The notes under the pieces: model-generated
What the model saw: only the letters and a program-made list of their open reading frames with translations
Told to the model about the DNA's origin: nothing
Database searches by the model: none
Made by a program: the position numbers and the translations under genes
In this document: in pieces, positions 42,776-50,149 of the stretch
Layout: each line of letters starts with the position of its first letter
Position numbering within the stretch: position 1 is the stretch's first letter
From: CAYSUS01 sp964434165
GTDB taxonomy: Bacteria > Planctomycetota > Planctomycetia > Pirellulales > Thermoguttaceae
NCBI GenBank assembly: GCA_964434165.1
Contig: CAYSUS010000008.1
Coordinates: forward strand, 51,758-115,757
DNA: 64,000 nucleotides
Reading direction: 5' to 3'

Positions 42776-43792
42776 ATGACCGACGCAGCCGACCAGCCGT
42801 CACCTCGCGACGCCGGGCACGACCCGGATCGGTCGCTGGTGAGCGTCGTGATCCCCGTGTACAACGGCGAGCGGTACCTCGGCCGGGCGATCGGCAGCGT
42901 GCTCGCGCAGACCTGGCCCCACATGGAGTTGATCGTCGTGGACGACGGTTCCACCGACCGATCGCCGCAGATCATCGCCGGGTACGGCGACCGTCTGATC
43001 GCCGTGCGCCAGCCGAATCGCGGCGTGGCCGGGGCGCGGAACGCCGGGTTCGAGCGGGCCAGGGGCCGGTTCATCGCCCTGCTGGATCAGGACGACTGGT
43101 GGCAGCCCGACAAGCTCGAGCGCCAGGTCCATGTCATGCTGGCCGACGAGGGGGTGGGGCTGGTCCACACGGGCGTGGCGCACTTCGATCAATCGACGGG
43201 GCGGCCGACCGCGCGGCTGGCCCCCCACGCCCGACCCGAGCGTCTCGTCGGCGACTGCTTCCGCCTGCTGCTCCTGGACAACCAGATCTACAACTCCAGT
43301 GTGATGCTCCGCGCGTCGGTGCTCCGGCGCGTGGGCTACTGCGACACGCAGATCCGGGGCAACACGGTGCAGGACTACGATCTATGGCTCCGAGTGGCCC
43401 GGCGCACCCGTCTGGCCTACGTGCCCGAGCCGCTTCTGAGCTTCCGCGTCCACGCCGATCAGGGGACGTGGGACCGGCGTCCGATGCTTTCCGAAGAAGC
43501 CCGCCTTCTGGAGCGGGTGATCGCGGCCGAGGGGCTCGGCCGCGATCGCGGTCTGCGCCGGCGCATGGCCGCGCTGTACGACAGCCTGGGCGTGGCCCAC
43601 CTCGACGCGGGCGTTCAGAGCCCGGCGCGGCAGAGCTTCGTCCGGTCGCTGCGGTGGCGGTTCACGCCCCGCGCCGCCGCGCTGCTGGCAGCCTCCACGC
43701 TGCCCGGCCCCGCGCTCCGCGCGCTGCGGCGTCTTCGGGGCGCGCAGGCCGGCCCGCGATTCCTTCGCCCGTCTTCCGCTGAAGGAGGTTGA
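42776..43792 (+). CDS. GT2 glycosyltransferase (stand-alone)
   Basis: The 338-residue protein has the GT-A core VSVVIPVYNGERYLGRAIGS, VVDDGSTDRSPQII, GVAGARNAGFERARGR, LLDQDDWWQPDKLERQ (a DQDD rather than DADD metal motif) and RGNTVQDYDLWLRVAR. It is more divergent from the four tandem GT2 enzymes and lacks their PRWLY-KD tail. Because it is embedded in the rhamnose genes, it is the leading candidate for the rhamnosyltransferase. The open frame begins far upstream; ATG 42776 fits the family start. Confidence 0.85.
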   Translation: MTDAADQPSPRDAGHDPDRSLVSVVIPVYNGERYLGRAIGSVLAQTWPHMELIVVDDGSTDRSPQIIAGYGDRLIAVRQPNRGVAGARNAGFERARGRFIALLDQDDWWQPDKLERQVHVMLADEGVGLVHTGVAHFDQSTGRPTARLAPHARPERLVGDCFRLLLLDNQIYNSSVMLRASVLRRVGYCDTQIRGNTVQDYDLWLRVARRTRLAYVPEPLLSFRVHADQGTWDRRPMLSEEARLLERVIAAEGLGRDRGLRRRMAALYDSLGVAHLDAGVQSPARQSFVRSLRWRFTPRAAALLAASTLPGPALRALRRLRGAQAGPRFLRPSSAEGG

Positions 43793-43798
43793 TCCGCG

Positions 43799-44695
43799 AT
43801 GAGTCAGAGCGAGTCGGTCTGCAGCAAGGGAATCATCCTGGCCGGCGGGGCGGGCACGCGCCTGTACCCGATCACCCGGGCGGTGAGCAAGCAGTTGCTC
43901 CCCGTTTACGACAAGCCGATGATCTACTACCCGCTCTCCACGCTGATGCTGGCTGGCATCCGCCAGATCCTCGTCATCACCACGCCCGAGGACCAGTTGG
44001 CCTTCCAGCGACTGCTCGGCGACGGGGGGCAGCTCGGCCTCTCGATCCAGTACGCCATGCAGCCGCACCCGGGCGGGTTGGCGCAGGCGTTCCTCATTGG
44101 CCGCGAGTTCGTCGGCTCCGACCACGTGGCCCTGGTGCTGGGCGACAACATCTTCTACGGTCAGCGGTTCCAGGCGATGTTGCTGTCGGCCGCCGGCCGG
44201 CGCGAAGGGGCCACGGTCTTCGCCTACCTCGTCAAGGACCCGCAGCGTTACGGCGTGGTGGAGATCGGCCCCGACGGCCGGGCCCTGTCGATTGTCGAGA
44301 AGCCCTCCAAGCCCAGATCCAGCTACGCGGTGACCGGCCTCTACTTCTACGACAATCAGGTAGTGGGCATCGCGGAGTCCTTGAAGCCCTCACCGCGGGG
44401 CGAGCTGGAGATCACCGACGTCAATCAAACGTACCTCGAGCGCGGCCAGCTCCACGTCGAGGTCTTCGGGCGGGGCTTCGCCTGGCTCGACACGGGCACC
44501 CAGGAGTCGCTTCTCCAGGCGTCGAACTTCGTCGAGACCATCGAGCAGCGTCAGGGCCTGAAGATCGCCTGCCTCGAGGAAGTCGCCCTGCTCAAGGGCT
44601 TCATCACCCGCCAGCAGTGCGAGGCCATCGCCCGCGAGCACGAGAAAAACGCCTATGGACAGTACCTGCTCGAGCTGCTGGAGCGGGTTGGATGA
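43799..44695 (+). CDS. rfbA: Glucose-1-phosphate thymidylyltransferase
   Basis: The 298-residue enzyme has the nucleotidyltransferase signature IILAGGAGTRLYPITRAVSK, PLSTLMLAGIRQILVITTPED, LGDNIFYGQ and TRLYP-type residues as in RmlA; also GVVEIGPDG, VTGLYFYDN and LDTGTQESLLQAS. It makes dTDP-glucose from dTTP and glucose-1-phosphate, the first step to dTDP-L-rhamnose. It has the strongest Shine-Dalgarno in the window (AAGGAGG, ten bases before ATG 43799), suggesting high translation. Confidence 0.97.
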   Translation: MSQSESVCSKGIILAGGAGTRLYPITRAVSKQLLPVYDKPMIYYPLSTLMLAGIRQILVITTPEDQLAFQRLLGDGGQLGLSIQYAMQPHPGGLAQAFLIGREFVGSDHVALVLGDNIFYGQRFQAMLLSAAGRREGATVFAYLVKDPQRYGVVEIGPDGRALSIVEKPSKPRSSYAVTGLYFYDNQVVGIAESLKPSPRGELEITDVNQTYLERGQLHVEVFGRGFAWLDTGTQESLLQASNFVETIEQRQGLKIACLEEVALLKGFITRQQCEAIAREHEKNAYGQYLLELLERVG

Positions 44696-44734
44696 GTGGC
44701 TCGTGGCGCGTCGGGGAGGGTGACTGGCGCCCCA

Positions 44735-44776
44735 CTCTCCGACTTCCGAACTCCGACCTACGACCTTCGACTTCCC
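44735..44776. repeat. Degenerate ~10-bp tandem repeat between rfbA and rfbD
   Basis: The segment consists of loosely repeated units such as CTCCGACTTC, CGAACTCCGA, CCTACGACCT and TCGACTTCCC, occupying the gap just before the rfbD start at 44778. It resembles 'TTCGACTTCCGA' repeats common in planctomycete intergenic DNA. Confidence 0.6.
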
Positions 44777-44777
44777 C

Positions 44778-45632
44778 ATGACGCGTATCGCCATCACCGG
44801 GGCCCTGGGCCAGTTGGGAAGCGAGCTGTGCCGGCAGCTTGGCGACCGGGCCGTGCCGCTGGACCTGCCCGAGCTCGACCTGACCGATCGCGGCGCGGTC
44901 CGCCGCCGCCTGGAACGGATCGGCCCGGCGGCCGTGGTGAACTGCGCGGCCTACACGCAGGTTGATCGGGCGGAGCAGGAGCCCGAGGCGTGCCGGGCGG
45001 TGAATGTCCAGGGCGTGGCCCATCTGGTCGAGGCCTGCCGCCGGCTCGATTGCATCCTGCTTCAGGTCAGCACGGACTACGTCTTCGGCTCGGACGGCGA
45101 ACCGCGCCGGCCGCGGCGCGAGGACGATCCGGCCGCGCCCCAGGGCGTTTACTCCACCACGAAGCTCGACGGGGAGCGCGAGGCCGCGGCCTGGCCGAAA
45201 CACTTCATCGTGCGCACGTGTGGCCTGTACGGGCGGCTGGGCCCGAACGCCGCCGGCAACTTCGTAGAGACCATGCTCCGCCTGGGCCGTCAGCGCGAGC
45301 GGCTCCGCATCGTCGCCGACCAGCATTGCACGCCCACCTGCGTGGGCCATCTCGCGCGAGCGATCGCGTTCCTGCTCACCACCGACGCCTGGGGCACCTA
45401 CCACGTGGTCAACCGGGGTGAAACAACCTGGCTCGAGTTCGCCCGCGAGATCTTTCGCATCGCCGGCATCGAGGTTGCGCTGGAGCCGATCACCTCGGCC
45501 GACTGGGGCGCCGCGGCGCCGCGCCCGCTGTACAGCGTGCTCGACACGGCCCGGTACCACGCCCTCGCCGGCGCTCCGCCGATGCCTCCCTGGCAGGACG
45601 CCCTGGCCGAATACCTCGCCTCGCGCGAGTAG
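44778..45632 (+). CDS. rfbD: dTDP-4-dehydrorhamnose reductase
   Basis: The 284-residue SDR enzyme has ITGALGQLGSEL (5-16), DRAEQEPEACRAVNV, TDYVFGSDGEPRRPRREDD, and YSTTKLDGE with the catalytic Tyr and Lys. It also has IVRTCGLYG, PTCVGHLARAI and the late HYVVNRGETTW-like block. It reduces the C4 keto group to finish dTDP-L-rhamnose. Last gene of the plus-strand cluster, facing the convergent kinase gene. The 115-base gap beyond it holds repeat copy E. Confidence 0.95.
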   Translation: MTRIAITGALGQLGSELCRQLGDRAVPLDLPELDLTDRGAVRRRLERIGPAAVVNCAAYTQVDRAEQEPEACRAVNVQGVAHLVEACRRLDCILLQVSTDYVFGSDGEPRRPRREDDPAAPQGVYSTTKLDGEREAAAWPKHFIVRTCGLYGRLGPNAAGNFVETMLRLGRQRERLRIVADQHCTPTCVGHLARAIAFLLTTDAWGTYHVVNRGETTWLEFAREIFRIAGIEVALEPITSADWGAAAPRPLYSVLDTARYHALAGAPPMPPWQDALAEYLASRE

Positions 45633-45660
45633 GCCCGAGGCCCGCGAGAAAGGACGCAAC

Positions 45661-45733
45661 GGGTTGGGAGTCTCCGCCCGAAGGACGTCCCGGGCACGGA
45701 TCAGGCTTCGTTCGGAAGACGACTTCCGACCCC
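45661..45733. repeat. Dispersed imperfect inverted repeat, copy E
   Basis: The left arm (45661-45682, GGGTTGGGAGTCTCCGCCCG) pairs with the right arm (45711-45733, ending GACTTCCGACCCC). It lies in the convergent gap between rfbD and the kinase-caspase gene. The position suggests a transcription-end or mRNA-structure role, though no T-tract follows. Confidence 0.75.
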
Positions 45734-45747
45734 GTCGACGCCACGCG

Positions 45748-48700
45748 CTAATCGGCCGGGGCGGGTAGCACGGTCCACGACCGGGCGACGACGGCGGGCG
45801 GGCCAGGGGTGGAGCCAGCGGCGGCGCCCCGCGCCTTGCGGCCCAGCCCGGCGATCTCCATCAGGCTCTCGAAGGCGGCTCCGCCTGGCCCCGCGTCTCC
45901 TCGCGTCACGGCCGGGGCGGCCCGCCAGGCCGGCTGGGCCAGGTGTCCCAGCGGCGGCTGCTCCCGGTGCACGGCCATGGGGAGGGCGAGCACGACGATC
46001 CCCTCGACGCCCGCCGGATCGCCGGTGATCCGCACCGGGATCGGCGGCAGGGCCTTGCCGGCCCTCAGGCTGGGGGCGTCGGCCGTGTACCAGTCGATAC
46101 CGAAATCGGCGTCCAGGTAGAAAGCCCCGATCCAGAGATCCTGCGGGCCGTCGTTTCGGATGCGGTACTCCAGGATCTGCCCCGGCTCGATGGCGGTCTC
46201 GGTGAGCGGTCGGGCAGGGCCTTCGAGCTTCTCCAGGGCCATCACCTCCAAGACCAGTCCCAAGGAGTCGGACGCCTCGCCCCCGCTCTGCGCGGCGAGC
46301 TTCCACAACGCCTGCCAGGTGAAGACCTTGGCCAGGTCCCGCTCCAGCTCATCGGCCAGGGCATCGGCGCTCTCCACGTCGTAGTGCCGGCGGCGTGTGC
46401 CATGCGCGGCGTGGGTCGTAGCGCCGCGACCCCCGCCCGGCAGCAGCACCGCGCTGATGCGATCGAGCTTCAGGCCGAACCGGCGCTCCGCCCGCCGCGG
46501 CGACAGCGCGTGGAGGACCCACTCGGCCTCTGCCTCGTGCCCGCTTGACAGGACTGCCAGCCGGGCGCGGAACTCGGGCGAAAGGCCCTCGAGCGCCGCC
46601 CGGATCGCCCCGGCCGCCGCGGTCTCCTCCTTGGTCGCGTCGGAGGGAGGCGTGGCGACGGCCAGCGTGAGCTGCAGGTCGCCCACGCGGTAATCGACGA
46701 CCTCGCACCGGCCGAGCGATGGCAACTGCTCGGCATCCACGGCCGGCCGGCCGCCAAAGGCGCACGGCTCGACCTCGGCAGAGAACGTCTGCACGCGCAG
46801 GACTTGGACGTGGCCGAGGACCCGCTCGGGATCGCGGTTGACGCCGCGCGGCGAACGCACCGCCAGTACGGAGCCCGGGCCGAGGCCGGCGAGTGCGCCG
46901 GACGAGACCGTGAGGCGCCGGCCGTCGCGCCGTAAGGTGATCTTCCCAGCCCTCCAAGTGCGCATGCCGAGGACCTCGCGGTCCAGATCGCCGGCCAGCG
47001 AAGGCGTGGGCCCGCGCGCTCCGCGCTCGGCGCGGTAGCGGGCAACGATCCTCCGCCCCAGGTCGCGATAGGAGATGGGCCGTTCGACCTCCTGCAAACA
47101 GCCCAGGAGCACGTAGCTCAGCAGCCCATAGTAGTTCTCCCGCGTGCGGGGCGCGTCGTTGGGGCGCGGCAGCTCGGGGGTCTCCTCCCAGTTCTGCGCG
47201 GCGAAGAACACGGCCAGCTTCCCCCTGCCCGGAGCGCCGCTGTTGACGGCGAACGGGCTCTTCTCGCGCACGGGCGCGCCGGCCGTGCCGCCGCGCTTGG
47301 CCGCCGCCCGGCGCGCCCGCTCGGCGGCCGACTCGAGCAGCGACTCCGGCACGCCCAGGTCCCGTGTCGCGACCGCACGGCTCCGCTCCAAGTCGGCCTC
47401 GCCGCGGTTCATCTGGCCGCTGTGGCAGCAGTCGAACACCACCCACACGTCCGCGCCCTTCTCGCGAAGCCGGTCGAGCCAGGCGCTGATCTGGTCGTCG
47501 GTGACGGCCCGGTCCAGCCCTCCCGGCCCCCAGCCCGAGACGTCGGCGGGAAGGAACACCTCGTCCATGCCGTCGGGCTCGGGGTTCGAGGGGTCGAAGA
47601 GGTCGCGGCCCTCGGGCACGGGCACCTGGACGCCGTGGCCGGAGAAGAGAATGAAGACCTGCGTCCCTTCCGCGGCCCTTTCGATCAGGCGTTCCATCGC
47701 CGCGGCGATGTTCTCCTGGGTGGGACGGCCCCGTGGGTCCTCGGGCCAGTCCACCAGACGCACCACGTCCTCGGCGGCCACGCCGAAGCCACGCGCCGGA
47801 TCGGTCAGCACGCGCACGTACAACTCGACGTCGTTCGCCGGCCCCCACAGCTCCGGGATCCGCGTGCAGTGGGGATACTCGGTGCATCCGATCAACAGGG
47901 CCAGCTTCTCCGGTAACGAAGAAACACCGCGGGGCGTGCTGTCGGACGTCTTCTTTTCAGGGGAGGGCAGCGCGTCGTCCTGCGGCGTCGCCGCGTGGGG
48001 AACGGCCAGGTAGCGTACGTCGCCCAGGTCGCCGGGGATTCCCTCAAGCCAAAGGCGGAAATACTCCAGGGCCGTGGGGGCGTGGAGCGGCTCGGGCGGT
48101 CCCAGTCCCCGGGGACGCTCGCCGGCCAGCCAGGCCTCTGGCGCGGGAAAGCCGGTCACCTCCAGGTTGCCTTGCGTGCCGGACGCCTCGCGCGCGGCAC
48201 CCCGAGTGCGGCCTTCGACGAGGATCGTCTTCTCGCCCAGCGGCGGGAACGGCGACGGCGGCCGCAGCCGATCGGCCAGGTCGATGGACTCGTCAATCGG
48301 CGCGTCGCGCAATAGCACCGCGCAGACCTCGGTGCCGCCCCGGCCGACCACGGGCAGCACGCTCCTCGGCGAAGCCGGCAAGCAGAGGGTGCGAACGGGC
48401 TCGTCCCTGGCCGCCGCTTCGGGATGGAGCTGCCGGGTCGCCCCCTCGCTGTCGATCCACACGGCGTACGCATATACGGGCTGGTCGAAGTCCATGCGGA
48501 TTCGCAACCGATCGCCGTTGCGCAGCGGCTGGGCTTGCTCGAGCAGCTCCCGCGGCGAGTCGGTCTGGCCCTGGGGATAGACCTCGACGGACCAGGTGAT
48601 CTGCGTCGCGGACGGGTCGATCCTGGGAATGAGCCACCAGGTCGCGAGCCCCGCGGCCAGGGCCGCGATCACCAGCGCCGCGGTCGCCGCAGACCAGAAG

Positions 48701-50073
48701 CGCACGCGCCGCGGGGCGCGCGGCGGCGATGGAGCCGCGACGACGGGCCCGACCGCGTGCTCCACGTCGCACCAGTCTCGCAATGCCTCGGCCACCTGTT
48801 GGGCCGAGTCGTACCGGTCCCGCGGGTCCTTGGCCAGGCACTTCAGGCAGATCGCCTCGAGCGCTTCGGGTACCTCGGGCCGCACTGTGCGCGGCGGCTC
48901 GGGCAGGTCGGCGGAGTTGATCTGCACGAGGACCTGGGTGAGCGTCTCTCCGTCGGCCGGAGGGCGACCCGTGAGCAGGGCATAAAGCACTCCCCCCAGC
49001 CCGTACACGTCGGTGGCCGGACCGACCTCGCCCCACCGCTTGGGATCGGCCTGCTCGGGGGACATGAACTGCGGCGTGCCGATGATTTGGCCCGGCACCG
49101 ACACGTCGGTGTGCACGTGGCTTGCGACCTTGGCCAGCCCGAAGTCGGTCACCCGGACGCGCCCCTCGCGGTCGACCAGCACGTTACTCGGCTTGAGGTC
49201 ACGGTGGACGATGCCGTGCTCGTGCGCGTGGGCGATCGCCGAGGCGGCGTCGGCCACGGCGCGCGCGGCCTCTTCCGGCTCAAGCGGCCCCTTGCGGATC
49301 TGGCGGTCGAGGCTCGATCCCTCCACGTAGTCCATGACCAGGAAGTAGCGGCCGTCGTCGCAGCGCCCGATGCCGTGGACGCCCACGACGTTGGGGTGAT
49401 TGAGGGCCGCGGCCGCCCGGCCTTCGCGAAGAAACCGCTCGATCAGCCCCTCGTCGTCCAGGGCGTGGCGCTTGAGGACCTTCACGGCCACGCGCTTGCC
49501 GAGGCTCTTCTGCTGGGCCAGGTGGACTTCGCCCATGCCGCCGGCGCCGAGCATCTCCCGAAGCTCGAAATCGCTGAACACGAGCGGCGCTCGGGGGTCG
49601 GGCTCGTCGGACGGGTGGGCGCTGGCCTGCTGGCCGAAGCGGCGGTCGGCGTCGTCCAGGAGGATGGTCTCGCTCGCTGGGCTGGCCGTGGAGCGCAGGC
49701 TGCGTGCGTCGTCGATCTGGCGCGACAGCGGCCCTTCCAGGTCCGGGAATCGCGAAACGAGCTCGGCCTGGTCGGGGATCTCGCCGCGGTCGATTCTCGC
49801 GCGGACCTCACCGTACACCAGGTCCAGCCGGACCTCGGGATCGGCCGCCGCGGCCGGCCAGGCGGCGAGGTATTCCTCCACCGAAGGCCCGGTACCGCGG
49901 CACCAGCGGAAGGCTTGATCGACCAGGAGCACGTCGCCCAGCTCGCGGGCGTCGAGATCGGGCAGTGAGCCGACGAACGCCGCCATATCCACGGCAGCCT
50001 GGCCCTTGCGCCACCGCTCCGCGTAGCGGTCTGCCGCAGTCATCTCCGCGTTGTCCTGGCCGGCCGGTTGCAT
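45748..50073 (-). CDS. Transmembrane Ser/Thr protein kinase fused to a caspase-like peptidase
   Basis: This 1441-residue fusion has an N-terminal planctomycete-style region (about 15-120) and a Hanks-type kinase domain (about 166-435): glycine loop LGAGGMGEV (175-183), Lys198, HRDLKPSN (His290, Asp292, Lys294, Asn297) and DFG at 310-312. One membrane helix follows (about 459-482), then a beta-rich DUF4384-like stretch. A caspase/C14 domain (about 720-900) keeps the catalytic dyad His813 in FSGHG and Cys883 in DCCHSG, plus VFLPADV. The C-terminal 500 residues are unidentified and beta-rich. The kinase is predicted cytoplasmic and the peptidase extracytoplasmic. ATG 50073 was chosen; ATG 50043 is possible. 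It follows the TPR-CHAT gene by 76 bases on the same strand. Both catalytic domains look intact. Confidence 0.9.
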   Translation of the reverse strand: MQPAGQDNAEMTAADRYAERWRKGQAAVDMAAFVGSLPDLDARELGDVLLVDQAFRWCRGTGPSVEEYLAAWPAAAADPEVRLDLVYGEVRARIDRGEIPDQAELVSRFPDLEGPLSRQIDDARSLRSTASPASETILLDDADRRFGQQASAHPSDEPDPRAPLVFSDFELREMLGAGGMGEVHLAQQKSLGKRVAVKVLKRHALDDEGLIERFLREGRAAAALNHPNVVGVHGIGRCDDGRYFLVMDYVEGSSLDRQIRKGPLEPEEAARAVADAASAIAHAHEHGIVHRDLKPSNVLVDREGRVRVTDFGLAKVASHVHTDVSVPGQIIGTPQFMSPEQADPKRWGEVGPATDVYGLGGVLYALLTGRPPADGETLTQVLVQINSADLPEPPRTVRPEVPEALEAICLKCLAKDPRDRYDSAQQVAEALRDWCDVEHAVGPVVAAPSPPRAPRRVRFWSAATAALVIAALAAGLATWWLIPRIDPSATQITWSVEVYPQGQTDSPRELLEQAQPLRNGDRLRIRMDFDQPVYAYAVWIDSEGATRQLHPEAAARDEPVRTLCLPASPRSVLPVVGRGGTEVCAVLLRDAPIDESIDLADRLRPPSPFPPLGEKTILVEGRTRGAAREASGTQGNLEVTGFPAPEAWLAGERPRGLGPPEPLHAPTALEYFRLWLEGIPGDLGDVRYLAVPHAATPQDDALPSPEKKTSDSTPRGVSSLPEKLALLIGCTEYPHCTRIPELWGPANDVELYVRVLTDPARGFGVAAEDVVRLVDWPEDPRGRPTQENIAAAMERLIERAAEGTQVFILFSGHGVQVPVPEGRDLFDPSNPEPDGMDEVFLPADVSGWGPGGLDRAVTDDQISAWLDRLREKGADVWVVFDCCHSGQMNRGEADLERSRAVATRDLGVPESLLESAAERARRAAAKRGGTAGAPVREKSPFAVNSGAPGRGKLAVFFAAQNWEETPELPRPNDAPRTRENYYGLLSYVLLGCLQEVERPISYRDLGRRIVARYRAERGARGPTPSLAGDLDREVLGMRTWRAGKITLRRDGRRLTVSSGALAGLGPGSVLAVRSPRGVNRDPERVLGHVQVLRVQTFSAEVEPCAFGGRPAVDAEQLPSLGRCEVVDYRVGDLQLTLAVATPPSDATKEETAAAGAIRAALEGLSPEFRARLAVLSSGHEAEAEWVLHALSPRRAERRFGLKLDRISAVLLPGGGRGATTHAAHGTRRRHYDVESADALADELERDLAKVFTWQALWKLAAQSGGEASDSLGLVLEVMALEKLEGPARPLTETAIEPGQILEYRIRNDGPQDLWIGAFYLDADFGIDWYTADAPSLRAGKALPPIPVRITGDPAGVEGIVVLALPMAVHREQPPLGHLAQPAWRAAPAVTRGDAGPGGAAFESLMEIAGLGRKARGAAAGSTPGPPAVVARSWTVLPAPAD

Positions 50074-50107
50074 GGGAGCGTATCTACGTGAATAGGGACT
50101 GGCCGGA

Positions 50108-50134
50108 CTTCCGAAGTCTTCGAGACTTCGGAAG
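50108..50134. other. Perfect 12-bp hairpin between the CHAT and kinase genes
   Basis: CTTCCGAAGTCT (50108-50119), loop TCG, then AGACTTCGGAAG (50123-50134) form a perfect 12-bp stem in the 76-base gap between two genes on the minus strand. It lacks a T-tract and so is not a typical intrinsic terminator. It could stabilise or process the mRNA or act as an attenuator. It resembles interspersed palindromes in planctomycete genomes. Confidence 0.8.
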
Positions 50135-50149
50135 CCCCATAGCCAGCTT

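Noticed and set aside
48424..49968. A 514-codon plus-strand open frame within the kinase-caspase gene
   Set aside because: It is antisense to a kinase domain with full catalytic motifs.
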